Assembly (NCBI GenBank): GCA_028865305.1 | Contig: JAGWKM010000001.1 | Location: 1 to 64,000 of the forward strand | Direction: 5' to 3' | Source: Patescibacteria group bacterium | Lineage (GTDB): Bacteria; Patescibacteriota; Minisyncoccia; UBA6257; 2-01-FULL-56-20 | Length of the DNA stretch: 64,000 bases | Part shown: piece by piece, positions 18,611-28,184 of the stretch | Layout of the letters: each line of letters begins with the position of its first letter | How positions within the stretch are numbered: the first letter of the stretch is position 1 | Translations under genes and position numbers: made by a program | The notes under the pieces: model-generated | The model's database searches: none | Told to the model about the DNA's origin: nothing | The model's input: the letters and a program-made list of their open reading frames with translations, nothing else

Positions 18611-20060
18611 GAATACCACCGCAAAGCAAACTGTTGCCAAGAATACCGTTTGGCTCGCCATATCGAATTTCGGCGGGAAGTTGATTAAGGCTATAGTCAT
18701 CATTTATGCCGCCCGCATCCTCGGAACGGCGGATTACGGCGTTTTTTCTTATGCACTGACACTTGCCGGTTTCTTCACATTATTCATCGATCCGGGCTTA
18801 AATGGCATCGTGTTGCGCGATGCTTCTCAGGGAGAACAGGAAAGCAAGTTTCGCATACTTTCCACCACCTTTTACATTAAACTGGTTCTTGTCACCGCCG
18901 GTATCTTCACCGTGCTTTTTATTGCCCCTTATTTTAGCGTCCTGCCGGGCGCAAAGGCATTGCTGCCGGTGGTCGCCTTCATCCTCTTTTTCGACAATCT
19001 CCGTGAATTTCTGTTCTCATTTGTCCGAACGATGGAAAAAATGGAATGGGAAGCTGGAGTTTTTCTCCTATTAAACGTCGCCATAGTAATTTTTGGTTTC
19101 ATCGCTTTGAGATTTTCCCCGACGTCGCTTGCGCTCGGTTGGGCTTATGCCGCCGGCACGGCTATTGGTTTGATAGGGGTTCTTTTCCTGCTCCGGCGCT
19201 ACCTGAAGCCGATGATTTCCCACTTTTCTTCGCGCCTTGTTCCTAAAATATTCCAAGCCGCCTGGCCGTTTGCCGTTACCGGTGCACTGGGAATATTACT
19301 CACAAATACCGATATCCTAATCATCAGTTGGATGCGCACAGCTTCGGATGTCGGCGTCTATTCAGCTGCCATCCGCATTATTCAAACCCTTTATCTCATC
19401 CCGGTGATTATTCAGTTCTCCACGCTACCATTATTCGCCCGGCTTGCTAACAAAGATAATCCGCGATTTCGGGCAGCGCTTGAACGAATCGTGGGTACTA
19501 TTTTCCTTATTTCAGTCCCGCTTGCAATCGGCAGTGCCGTCCTCGGAACCCAGATTATGAGCTTCGTTTTCGGTTCTGCTTATGCCGGTGGCGGACTGGC
19601 CTTCAAGATCCTCATGGCTACCATGCTGGTTGATTTTCCCGCAGCAGTGATCAGTAATGCCATCTTTGCCTATAACCACCAAAAAAGCCTCATCGTAACA
19701 TCCGCCATCGGCAGTATTTCCAATGTGGTTTTTGATATCATATTGATCCCGTTCTTTGGAATTGCGGGATCCGCGGTCGCAACCTTGCTTGCGCAGGCTG
19801 CCAGCAACTGGTACCTGTGGCACATGATGAAAAAAATCAATTATTTCGAAATAATCCCTCGCCTTTTGAAGGTTGTGTCGGCTGGAATCCTGATGGGAAT
19901 TGGAGCATTCCTGCTTTCAGAAATCAGTATCCCTGTTCTCTTAAATATCGCTCTTTGCGCCCTGTTCTATTTCGGCTTACTTTATGTAATTCGCGAGCCA
20001 TTGCTGCTTGAGGCCAAACAAATCATATCGCCACCAGTTTCCGCAGCTACACCTCTCTGA
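18558..20060 (+). CDS. Wzx-like polysaccharide flippase
   Basis: Polytopic MOP-type protein; AKNTVWLAISNFGGKLIKAIVIIYAARILGTADYGVFSYALTLAGFF; start uncertain. Confidence 0.9.
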   Translation: MASKKPSMLQKIKNFLFRNTTAKQTVAKNTVWLAISNFGGKLIKAIVIIYAARILGTADYGVFSYALTLAGFFTLFIDPGLNGIVLRDASQGEQESKFRILSTTFYIKLVLVTAGIFTVLFIAPYFSVLPGAKALLPVVAFILFFDNLREFLFSFVRTMEKMEWEAGVFLLLNVAIVIFGFIALRFSPTSLALGWAYAAGTAIGLIGVLFLLRRYLKPMISHFSSRLVPKIFQAAWPFAVTGALGILLTNTDILIISWMRTASDVGVYSAAIRIIQTLYLIPVIIQFSTLPLFARLANKDNPRFRAALERIVGTIFLISVPLAIGSAVLGTQIMSFVFGSAYAGGGLAFKILMATMLVDFPAAVISNAIFAYNHQKSLIVTSAIGSISNVVFDIILIPFFGIAGSAVATLLAQAASNWYLWHMMKKINYFEIIPRLLKVVSAGILMGIGAFLLSEISIPVLLNIALCALFYFGLLYVIREPLLLEAKQIISPPVSAATPL

Positions 20061-20781
20061 TCGCCTTTTCCCATCGTTCAAAGGTGCCACAGTCGAATAC
20101 CTTGCCTCGTTCATCCACAAAGCCAGCAAGCTTTTGCGATTTGGCAAGTGCGGGAAACAGATCGGTTTCAAACATGAGAGATACTTTACCAGTCGGAAAA
20201 TTCACGGCCATGGCCTCAAAAACCGTAGGGGAAAGCGCATACAAACCTGCGGACATCAGGTTGGACGGCGGTAAAAGCTGCTTTTCTAAAAATTCAACTA
20301 TCCGTCCTTCCTTGACCACTACGAAACCACAATCCTTGCGTTCGTTTTCGACCACAAGTGAAACAGTCGCCGGTACGTTGGCGGTTTGATGAAACAGGAC
20401 CATCTTCCGGAGGTCGATGGTTTTTATCTCATCGCCATTGCTCACGAAAAAATCCTGATCTCCGGCCCAGCCGCGCAACCGATGGAAGATGAACCCGAAT
20501 GTACCCATCGGCTCCGGTTCTTCGAAAAATTGGATGCCCATGCCTAATCGGGTGAATTCAGAGCCCCACTCCCGCGCCCATCGTTCGTAATCCGGCTTAT
20601 CCTCAGGACGGATGATGACTACCACATCGGTTGCGCCGGCGCAGGCGAATAGATTTAAATTATAATTAATAAGCGGCTGTTTCCGGATGGGAATCAGCGG
20701 CTTCGGTATCTCGAGGGTTACTGGGTGTAAGCGGGAACCTTTGCCCCCGGCGAGGATAATCGCCTTCGTGATGGTTGGCAT
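20047..20781 (-). CDS. Sugar-phosphate nucleotidyltransferase
   Basis: AIILAGGKGSRLHPVTLEIPKPLIPI. Confidence 0.93.
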   Translation of the reverse strand: MPTITKAIILAGGKGSRLHPVTLEIPKPLIPIRKQPLINYNLNLFACAGATDVVVIIRPEDKPDYERWAREWGSEFTRLGMGIQFFEEPEPMGTFGFIFHRLRGWAGDQDFFVSNGDEIKTIDLRKMVLFHQTANVPATVSLVVENERKDCGFVVVKEGRIVEFLEKQLLPPSNLMSAGLYALSPTVFEAMAVNFPTGKVSLMFETDLFPALAKSQKLAGFVDERGKVFDCGTFERWEKAIREV

Positions 20782-20847
20782 GTCCCCAAACATACACCAA
20801 GAAATCAGATCCTGTCGATATTGACAGGGTTCGGAAAAAATTTTGGC

Positions 20848-21681
20848 TTATTTCCCAAACGCGCTTCGTTTTGCTCTTGAAAGTGTTTCATAAAACATCC
20901 GGCGGATGCCAAGCGGCAACCAACTGTAGCAATATTGCGCAAAATTGACGGCGAATGCTTTCGTAAAATGGGGATATTCGCGGCGATGCGCCGAGATAAG
21001 GCGGAGTATTTCTTTTGACTGCGAACGTTTGAACACAAATGTCTTGCTTTGGTCATTCATGAGGTATCGGACGAAGTAATCCTGGAAATTATAAAAGCCG
21101 CCGCGCGTTCCCAGGCGCAGCCAAAGGTCCCAGTCCTCCGCATTTTTGAAATCGCCGTAGCCGCCGGCTTCGAGCGCCTGGTTCCGCCGGAACATGACGG
21201 TCGAATGGGTGAACGGGTTCGAGATGAGCGCCACATTGCGGATCGCGCGGTCGGTTTCCGGTTTCGAATAGCGGAATTTTTCTTTGTCATTTTCGTCGAT
21301 TACGATTGTGCCGCCGCCCGCGATCATTATTTCGGGATGCGAGTCCAGGAAGGACGCCTGTTTTTCCAGTTTGCGGTCGTCGCACCAATAATCGTCATCA
21401 TCCAGGCGCGCAATATATTCGCCGCGAGCCAATGCCAGCCCTTCGTTCAGCGTCCGTGAAATATCGGGATAGTAATTTTTTTCATGGTGAACCGGGCGGA
21501 TGCGCGGATCTTGTTCCGCCAGTTTGTCCAGGAAGTTTCTGGTGTTATCGCTCGAAGCGTCATTGATAGCGATCAGTTCCCAATTTCGGAACGACTGCGC
21601 CAAAATGCTTTTCACAGCACGGTCCAAAAGGCCTGCCCGATTATAGGTTGGTAGAAGGATGGATATTTTGGGACTCTCCAT
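20848..21681 (-). CDS. GT2-family glycosyltransferase
   Basis: ISILLPTYNRAGLLDRAVKSILAQSFRNWELIAINDASSDNT; RLDDDDYW. Confidence 0.93.
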   Translation of the reverse strand: MESPKISILLPTYNRAGLLDRAVKSILAQSFRNWELIAINDASSDNTRNFLDKLAEQDPRIRPVHHEKNYYPDISRTLNEGLALARGEYIARLDDDDYWCDDRKLEKQASFLDSHPEIMIAGGGTIVIDENDKEKFRYSKPETDRAIRNVALISNPFTHSTVMFRRNQALEAGGYGDFKNAEDWDLWLRLGTRGGFYNFQDYFVRYLMNDQSKTFVFKRSQSKEILRLISAHRREYPHFTKAFAVNFAQYCYSWLPLGIRRMFYETLSRAKRSAFGK

Positions 21682-21685
21682 ATTT

Positions 21686-22411
21686 TTATTCTAACCGATT
21701 TTGCTTTCGTAGGTACTCTTCGACCTCCTTCCATTTTTCCATGGTATCTATTCCTTTTGAGTAATCGTCGCATAAATAGCCGTAACAAGATTCCCCGGCT
21801 GCAATAAGGGCGGGCAGCAACTCCGTTCCGACCTGGGAAGGCGCATCGGAAGGAATATACGATAGAACTTTCTTTTTAAAAATGAACGACCCGCGTTGCC
21901 GATAGGCGCCGGGGTGATTTTGCCCCGAATGCTTGCCGTAAATTTTGAGGAAACGCATTTCCTGATCGGTTTCGACCGTATCGGAATCGGTGTGGGTTCC
22001 CGGGTTGCCGATCCGTTCCATGGCCGCGGCATCCGGCTTGGATCGCCAGTATGCTTCCATTTTTGCATAATCTATCAAGCTGAACGTATCGCCATAAATA
22101 TAGAAAAAATCGCCATCCAGTTGCTTTTCGAATGGTTTTATGCAGCCGGCAGTTCCGAGCGGCGCTTCTTCGACGTGGTAATTTATTTTCACTCCGAATC
22201 CTGAGCCATTTTTGAAGTAGTTCCTGATGACGTTTGGGAGATATTGCAGTGCAAAAAAGAATTCCGTCACGCCGGCTTTTCTAAATTGATCAATGTGCCA
22301 CTGGAGCAATGGTTTGCCGAGAATCGGAATCATCGGTTTTGGAATGGTGTCGGTGATCGGCCGCAATCGTGTTCCGAATCCTCCTGCGGATATGACTGCC
22401 TGCTTAATCAT
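21686..22411 (-). CDS. Sugar-phosphate nucleotidyltransferase (HddC-like candidate)
   Basis: AVISAGGFGTRLRPITDTIPKPMIPILGKPLL. Confidence 0.9.
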   Translation of the reverse strand: MIKQAVISAGGFGTRLRPITDTIPKPMIPILGKPLLQWHIDQFRKAGVTEFFFALQYLPNVIRNYFKNGSGFGVKINYHVEEAPLGTAGCIKPFEKQLDGDFFYIYGDTFSLIDYAKMEAYWRSKPDAAAMERIGNPGTHTDSDTVETDQEMRFLKIYGKHSGQNHPGAYRQRGSFIFKKKVLSYIPSDAPSQVGTELLPALIAAGESCYGYLCDDYSKGIDTMEKWKEVEEYLRKQNRLE

Positions 22412-22977
22412 GGCGATGGTGTGATGATTTTCACCGCCGCTTTTAAATCTGCCGCCTCAAAATCCGGATGGGTTTCGGCAAAGAACCCATCGTCGTCGTT
22501 ATCGCCGCCGGTCGCAAGCAGGATAGTTTTCATGCCGGCGCGCTTGCCCGTTTCAATGTCCCTTAAACGATCTCCGACAAACCAACTTTCCGGAACGCTG
22601 ATGGGGAAATCGGTTTTAGCGTCCCGTACCATTTTGATGCCGGGTTTGCGGCACTCGCACTGGCCGGATGGGCGAAATTGGTGGGGGCATACGTAAATAC
22701 CGTCGAGATGCGCCCCGTTCGCCGCCAGTTGTTTCCGCAGGGCATCATGTATTTCCTCAAGATTTGAGGGCGTTAACATTTTCTTTTCGATCATCGGTTG
22801 GTTGGTTGCAATAAAAACCAAAAATCCACGGTGGTTCAAATCAGCTATCGCCTCCGCGGCGTGCGGCAAAAGTTCGACCTGGCGAGGATCAACCAGATTT
22901 TCGACGTAGCGTATAACGGTTCCATCGCGGTCAAGGAAAACCGCCGGCCTCAGCCCTTCTATTTGACGCTTTCCCAT
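22408..22977 (-). CDS. HAD phosphatase, GmhB-like (heptose bisphosphate phosphatase)
   Basis: PAVFLDRDGTVI...FIATNQP...CPHQFRPSGQCECRKPGIKM...FVGDRLRDIETGKRAG. Confidence 0.88.
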   Translation of the reverse strand: MGKRQIEGLRPAVFLDRDGTVIRYVENLVDPRQVELLPHAAEAIADLNHRGFLVFIATNQPMIEKKMLTPSNLEEIHDALRKQLAANGAHLDGIYVCPHQFRPSGQCECRKPGIKMVRDAKTDFPISVPESWFVGDRLRDIETGKRAGMKTILLATGGDNDDDGFFAETHPDFEAADLKAAVKIITPSP

Positions 22978-23561
22978 TTTCCTTTTTGCGCCGCAAATTC
23001 CGGGTGTGAAACGATGCAATGCCAGACGACTGCCTGGAATGCTTCCGTGTGCGGCGTCACCGTTTCCGGATCGAGCGGCGGCACGACGACGCATGCATCC
23101 GCAACTGATTTCGTATAACCTCCGTCCCGGCCGACGACGCCGACAATTTTCGCGCCCACGTTTTTCGCAAGTTTCAGCGACTCGATAATATTTACGCTGA
23201 TATTTTTTTCAAGATTGCCTCCGCCGACCGAAAAAATCATTACGGCATCTTTCGCATTCATGCGGCTTACCTTTAGCCAATTCGCGAATGCCGTGTTCCA
23301 GCCGTCATCGTTTGTCCGGGCCGTAAGTTCGGAAACGTTATCGGTCGGAGCGTAGGTTTCAATGTCTGCGAGTTTCCGAAAGTCGTTTACGGCATGTCCG
23401 GCGTGTCCTGCTCCGCCACCGACACCAAGAATGAAAAGCCGGCCGCTGTTTTTGCGGACTTCGGCAAGGATCTTGATAATGTCAGCAATGGCATCCTGGT
23501 CGATTTTTCCGGCGATTTCCGATACTTCGGCGAAATATTTCTTTATATAATCCTGGTACAT
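22959..23561 (-). CDS. SIS-domain isomerase, GmhA-like
   Basis: GRLFILGVGGGAGHAGHAVNDFRKLADIETYAPTDNVSELTARTND; VVGRDGG. Confidence 0.88.
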   Translation of the reverse strand: MYQDYIKKYFAEVSEIAGKIDQDAIADIIKILAEVRKNSGRLFILGVGGGAGHAGHAVNDFRKLADIETYAPTDNVSELTARTNDDGWNTAFANWLKVSRMNAKDAVMIFSVGGGNLEKNISVNIIESLKLAKNVGAKIVGVVGRDGGYTKSVADACVVVPPLDPETVTPHTEAFQAVVWHCIVSHPEFAAQKGKWESVK

Positions 23562-23591
23562 GCCTTTATTAAACTCTAATTTCAGGAAAAT

Positions 23592-23621
23592 AAAAAGCGG
23601 GCCGGTTGAAGCCGAACCCGC
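23592..23621 (-). terminator. Terminator after the transaldolase gene
   Basis: Minus strand: GCGGGTTCGGCTTCAACCGGCCCGC followed by TTTTT. Confidence 0.75.
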
Positions 23622-23626
23622 GAACG

Positions 23627-24340
23627 TTACAGGCGGTATCCCGCCGCCCTGCTGTCCTTATAAAACATCCCGACGGTTTCAAGCGAATATTCCGCCAGGT
23701 CCCTGCCGACGAGGGACATCTTTTTAAGAATGTCCGGCGTGGCGGTAATGATGTGGCAGCCGATTGCATCAGCTTGGAAAATGTTCAAGAGTTCCCGCGG
23801 GCTTGCCCAGATCAATTCGACCTGGGGCTGGTCAATGAGCATCTGCAAAACGCTTCGCATGATCGGCAGCGGATCAACGCCGGTATCCGCAATCCGTCCG
23901 GCGAAAATGCTGATGTTCGCAGGAGCCCCTTCGATAAGCGCAGAGATTATGGACGAAGCCTGCATTACGGTGAGGATCGCGGTGACATTCACCTTTACCC
24001 CGTCTTTCGACAACCTCTTTACCAGGGCACACATGGAATCGCCGCGCGTGTTCGTGACTGGAATTTTCACGTAAACATTCGGCCCCCATGAGTGGATCAG
24101 GCGCGCTTGGCGCTCCATTTCCCGCGGCTCATCCGCAAAAACCTCGAATGAAATCGGCCGGTCGGGGATGGCCTCCAGGATGTCGCGCGCGAAAGACTCA
24201 TAATCGGTTATTTTCGCCTTGCGCATCAAGGTCGGGTTCGTCGTGAACCCTTTGATGAATGGGTTCGCGTAAAGCTCGAGCATGTTGCCTTTTTCGGCTC
24301 CGTCGGCGTAAATTTTTACCCGCAGATTCAGGGCTTCCAT
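23627..24340 (-). CDS. tal: Transaldolase
   Basis: LYANPFIKGFTTNPTLMRKA...VYVKIPVTN...NVTAILTVMQA...SIFAGRIADTG. Confidence 0.92.
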   Translation of the reverse strand: MEALNLRVKIYADGAEKGNMLELYANPFIKGFTTNPTLMRKAKITDYESFARDILEAIPDRPISFEVFADEPREMERQARLIHSWGPNVYVKIPVTNTRGDSMCALVKRLSKDGVKVNVTAILTVMQASSIISALIEGAPANISIFAGRIADTGVDPLPIMRSVLQMLIDQPQVELIWASPRELLNIFQADAIGCHIITATPDILKKMSLVGRDLAEYSLETVGMFYKDSRAAGYRL

Positions 24341-24395
24341 CGGTTTCCCTCCCTCAAAAGAACCATGCCTAATGTAATCCCTTTTATATTTCCGG

Positions 24396-25418
24396 TCAAT
24401 ATTTTATTTTAACCTCGCGCATTTTCCGTGAGGAATCGTAAATTGCTTCTACGATCTGATTTGCGCGCAGACCATCCAGCGCGTTGCCATCGATCGGTTT
24501 CTTTTTGGCGATCGCTTCAATGAAATTTTTCCATTCATTAACCCAGCTGTTGTCTTTTTTGCCGAAATTAAAGTTTTGCAAGTCAGAAAGCCCAACCACG
24601 GGCGCTTTAATGCCGTAGGTGAGCATTTGGTCTCCGTACCGTCCGCCCCGGCCCTCTATCCGCAAGAATCCCTTATCGCCAAAAACCTCAAAGGAAAATA
24701 TATTTTCCCATTGCGTAGTACTTACATGAAACGAACACGTTGTTTGGTGGTTGGATATAATGGCAAAGGCATTGTCGTCCAATTTTCTTTTGTTGTGCCA
24801 ATATTTGACTTGGGTTTTCCCGTAGGCGCGATCGAATTCGCCGCCGAATAGCCGGGCGAGGTCGACGACATGCACTCCTTGATCCAAGAGTTCTCCGCCG
24901 CCGGAAATCTTTTTGTCCAAACGCCATTCTTTGTCCATTCCTTTGCGTCCTCCGTGGCCGTAGCGGGCGCGAATAAAAAGAGGATTGCCGATGCCGCCGT
25001 CCGCGAAAATCTTGCGAGCTTTGATGACATGGTCCAAAAACCGGTGGTTAAATCCGACTTTTATCATTTTTTTCGCCCGTTGTGCGGCCTTCAGCATCTT
25101 CTTTGATTCTTTCGAGTCAATACCGAACGGTTTTTCGCAAAGCACATGCTTTCCGGCTTTGACTGCAGCAAGGACGATGGGGTATATGAATGCGTTGGTT
25201 ACGGCGACAATGACCGCATCAATATCCTTTGACCGGATGATTTCCTTCCATTCTGCCGTTGCTTCGGCGCTATATTTTTCGGCCAAAACGACGGCTTTCT
25301 TCAGGTCGGAATCCGCTATCATCGCTATAGTTCCTAACTTTGTTTCAGCGATGGCTTCTGCCCGTTTTCCTCCAATCAGTCCGGCGCCAATGATGCCGAT
25401 GTTTACATTTTTCTTCAT
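24396..25418 (-). CDS. Gfo/Idh/MocA-family oxidoreductase
   Basis: IGIIGAGLIGGKRAEAI...GKHVLCEKPFGID...NHRFLDH. Confidence 0.93.
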   Translation of the reverse strand: MKKNVNIGIIGAGLIGGKRAEAIAETKLGTIAMIADSDLKKAVVLAEKYSAEATAEWKEIIRSKDIDAVIVAVTNAFIYPIVLAAVKAGKHVLCEKPFGIDSKESKKMLKAAQRAKKMIKVGFNHRFLDHVIKARKIFADGGIGNPLFIRARYGHGGRKGMDKEWRLDKKISGGGELLDQGVHVVDLARLFGGEFDRAYGKTQVKYWHNKRKLDDNAFAIISNHQTTCSFHVSTTQWENIFSFEVFGDKGFLRIEGRGGRYGDQMLTYGIKAPVVGLSDLQNFNFGKKDNSWVNEWKNFIEAIAKKKPIDGNALDGLRANQIVEAIYDSSRKMREVKIKY

Positions 25419-26245
25419 GGTATTCTCCTTAGGGTGAATTTTTCCGAAGCCATTATCTTTTTAATATCCCGCTTTTTCCATTTTTGCCAACCATCCCACG
25501 GTGCGCTGATCAGTTTTCCGGTAAGTCCGTGCGAGTCGCTTGAAGCAAGAAATACTGCGAGTGTTGCGGCAAGATTGGGGGACGCGCCTCCATCCCTGCT
25601 TCTTTTTCGGGCGGCTTCTATTTCTTTGCTGCCGGCAAGTTTTCCAGCTTTTAAAACTTCGGCAAGCATTCCGGTATTCACGGCGCCCGGCGCAATGGCG
25701 TTTACGCGGATGCGGTACGGCTTCAATTCATCCGCGAGTATTTCCGTGAAACGGACCACTCCGGTCTTCGCCGCGGCATAAGCGGAAAAATTCGGCCGAG
25801 GACTGGTAGCGCCGCCTCCGGAAAAATTGATGACAGATCCCGATTTCTGTTTTTTAAAAAATGAAATCGCTGCTTTGCACGCATAAACAGTGCCGAGCAA
25901 ATTCACCTCGATATTTTTTCTCCAAAGATTGATGTCATTCGATTCAAAAGGGCCGATTGGCTGCTGGATACCGGCACAGTTTACGAGAATGTCCAACCGA
26001 TGAAATTTTTTTACGGCGTTTCCTATCGCGCGCCGGACAGCCGCATAATTCGCTATATCCGCGGAGATGGCGATGGGCTTTTTTCCGGTCACTTGTTCTA
26101 CGAATTGCACAGCACTGCGAAGCTTCTCTGAATTTTTTCCAATAATTACCACCCTGGCCTCCGCCCGGCAGAAATGTTCCGCAATATGGATGCCGATTCC
26201 TCCTGACCCGCCGAAAATGACAGCGACTTTATTTTTTAATTTCAT
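25415..26245 (-). CDS. Short-chain dehydrogenase/reductase
   Basis: VAVIFGGSGGIGIHIAEHF; VNCAGIQQP; YAAAKTGV; INVNAIAPGAVNT-type region. Confidence 0.93.
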   Translation of the reverse strand: MKLKNKVAVIFGGSGGIGIHIAEHFCRAEARVVIIGKNSEKLRSAVQFVEQVTGKKPIAISADIANYAAVRRAIGNAVKKFHRLDILVNCAGIQQPIGPFESNDINLWRKNIEVNLLGTVYACKAAISFFKKQKSGSVINFSGGGATSPRPNFSAYAAAKTGVVRFTEILADELKPYRIRVNAIAPGAVNTGMLAEVLKAGKLAGSKEIEAARKRSRDGGASPNLAATLAVFLASSDSHGLTGKLISAPWDGWQKWKKRDIKKIMASEKFTLRRIP

Positions 26246-26246
26246 C

Positions 26247-27236
26247 TCAGGAAAAATGGGTGAGCACTTTGGAGCCTTCGAAGTCGAAACGATAGCGGAG
26301 CTCCCGTAATCCTTCCTGTTTCATCGCTTCCCTGAATTCTTGATGGCCGTCCGGCACGTAAAAAGTGAAAAAACCGCCGCCGCCGGCGCCGGAAATTTTC
26401 CCTCCGAGCGCTCCTTTCGCAAGGGCTACGTCGTAAATTTTATCAAACTGTGGGTTCGTCATTTTGGTGGAAATCTTTTTCTTGTGCTGCCAGTGGTCGT
26501 GAAATTTTTTTCCGATTTCATCTATGTTTCCGCGCTCTGCCGATTCGAGAATCTGATAGCCGAGATCTTTGATATAATGCATGTTTTCAACGATCTCTTT
26601 TTTCTCTTTCCGCGCGCCGACAGACTGTTCCACTAAAATGCCATCCGCGCTGCGCGTTTCTCCGGTGAAAAATACCAGCAAATTGCGGTTCAGTTCGTCC
26701 GCTACCTCAATTGGCATATTTGCCTCGCGCACGGCAACCGTGCCATCCTTGCTGATATCCAGAACGCGCAATCCGCCGAGCGCGGCCAGATAAGGGTCCT
26801 GTTTGCCGATCGGACGTCCCAGGATATTGGCTTCGATATTGAAATCTTCTTCGGCGAGCTGCGCAAGCGGCACATAATCCTGTTTCAGCGCGTGGAGCGC
26901 TTGCAATAATCCCACCGCATAGCAGCTTGATGAGCCGAGTCCGGTTTTTGCCGGAATGTCAGCCATCGAGCTTATTTCAATATTCTTATCGATGCCGGTG
27001 AAATTCAGAATTTCGCGCGCCACGGCGTGCTGCACCTGGTCCACCCGATCCACCGTTTCCGCCTCCGAATATTTGATCCGGATCAAGTCGTCCGCGGCGG
27101 GCCGGTTCACGCTCACGAACATATATTTATCAATGCCGACGGAAAAAATAAAACCGCCGTATTTTTCATAATACGCCGGCAAGTCGGTGCCTCCGCCGCC
27201 GAGCGTAATGCGGAAGGGGGTTCGCGTGACAATCAT
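26247..27236 (-). CDS. GHMP-family kinase, HddA-like
   Basis: RTPFRITLGGGGTDLPAYYEKYGG; AKTGLGSSSCYAVGLLQAL; GKISGAGGGGFFTFYV. Confidence 0.92.
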   Translation of the reverse strand: MIVTRTPFRITLGGGGTDLPAYYEKYGGFIFSVGIDKYMFVSVNRPAADDLIRIKYSEAETVDRVDQVQHAVAREILNFTGIDKNIEISSMADIPAKTGLGSSSCYAVGLLQALHALKQDYVPLAQLAEEDFNIEANILGRPIGKQDPYLAALGGLRVLDISKDGTVAVREANMPIEVADELNRNLLVFFTGETRSADGILVEQSVGARKEKKEIVENMHYIKDLGYQILESAERGNIDEIGKKFHDHWQHKKKISTKMTNPQFDKIYDVALAKGALGGKISGAGGGGFFTFYVPDGHQEFREAMKQEGLRELRYRFDFEGSKVLTHFS

Positions 27237-27263
27237 TCGATTACCGTAACACCAAACTCTATT

Positions 27264-28184
27264 TTAGACAATGTTTCCCTTCTCTTTTTCATTCCTTAAA
27301 TAATCGACGAGTTTTCTGAGGCCATCCTCCAGATTTGTTTTTGGCGACCAGCCGAGCGCTTGAGCAGCCGATATATCCGCCAAGGTCACGGCTTTCTGGA
27401 AATCCGAATTGTCGGGACGCCGTTCAATTATCGGTTCAAGCGGCGAACCCGAAACTTTTTTAAGGCATGCAAAAACTTCCTTCACCGAGGTGCTTTTTCC
27501 GCTGCCCAACCGGAACATGCGGTTGTCGACGCGATCATCCTGGAGGCACTGCAAATGGAAATCGTTCAGATCGTCCACAAAAATAAAATCGCGCGCGTTC
27601 CGGTCATCGTCTTCAAAAAGCCGCGGCCGTTCGCCTTTGAGGAGCTGCAGGGCGAATTTGGTCATGATGGGCGGCGGGTTCCGGCGGTAATCCTGGCGCG
27701 GGCCATAGACATTGAAATAGCGCAAAGCGATCGTCGTAAGGCCGAACGCGGCTTTGTATCCTTCGTCGATCATCTGGTCCGCTACCTTGCTGATTGCGTA
27801 AAATCCCTTCAGCCGTTCATCGCCTTCTTCCACGGCGGAAGATTGGGCGTACATCACTTTCTTTACGCCGGCTCGCCGGGCAGCTTCAAAAACATTGGCA
27901 GTACCCGTCGCGTTAATGTCTAAGGTTTCCACCGGGTCGCGCTGGCAATCGGGCAAAGAATTTTTGGCAGCCAGGTGGAATACGGCATCAACGCCTTCAA
28001 ATAGAGGATAAATTTCTTTGGAGCGTATATCGATTTGATGGAATTGAACCGCTTGCGGAACCTGTTCGCGTAAGCCGTAGGCAAGATTATCAATGCCGAT
28101 CACCTCGTAGCCCGCGGCTACCAGCCGGTCAGCCAGATTGCTGCCGATAAAACCCGCGATGCCCGTAATTAATATTTTTTTCAT
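27264..28184 (-). CDS. NAD-dependent epimerase/dehydratase
   Basis: KILITGIAGFIGSNLADRLVAAGYEVIGIDNLAYG; YAISK. Confidence 0.92.
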   Translation of the reverse strand: MKKILITGIAGFIGSNLADRLVAAGYEVIGIDNLAYGLREQVPQAVQFHQIDIRSKEIYPLFEGVDAVFHLAAKNSLPDCQRDPVETLDINATGTANVFEAARRAGVKKVMYAQSSAVEEGDERLKGFYAISKVADQMIDEGYKAAFGLTTIALRYFNVYGPRQDYRRNPPPIMTKFALQLLKGERPRLFEDDDRNARDFIFVDDLNDFHLQCLQDDRVDNRMFRLGSGKSTSVKEVFACLKKVSGSPLEPIIERRPDNSDFQKAVTLADISAAQALGWSPKTNLEDGLRKLVDYLRNEKEKGNIV

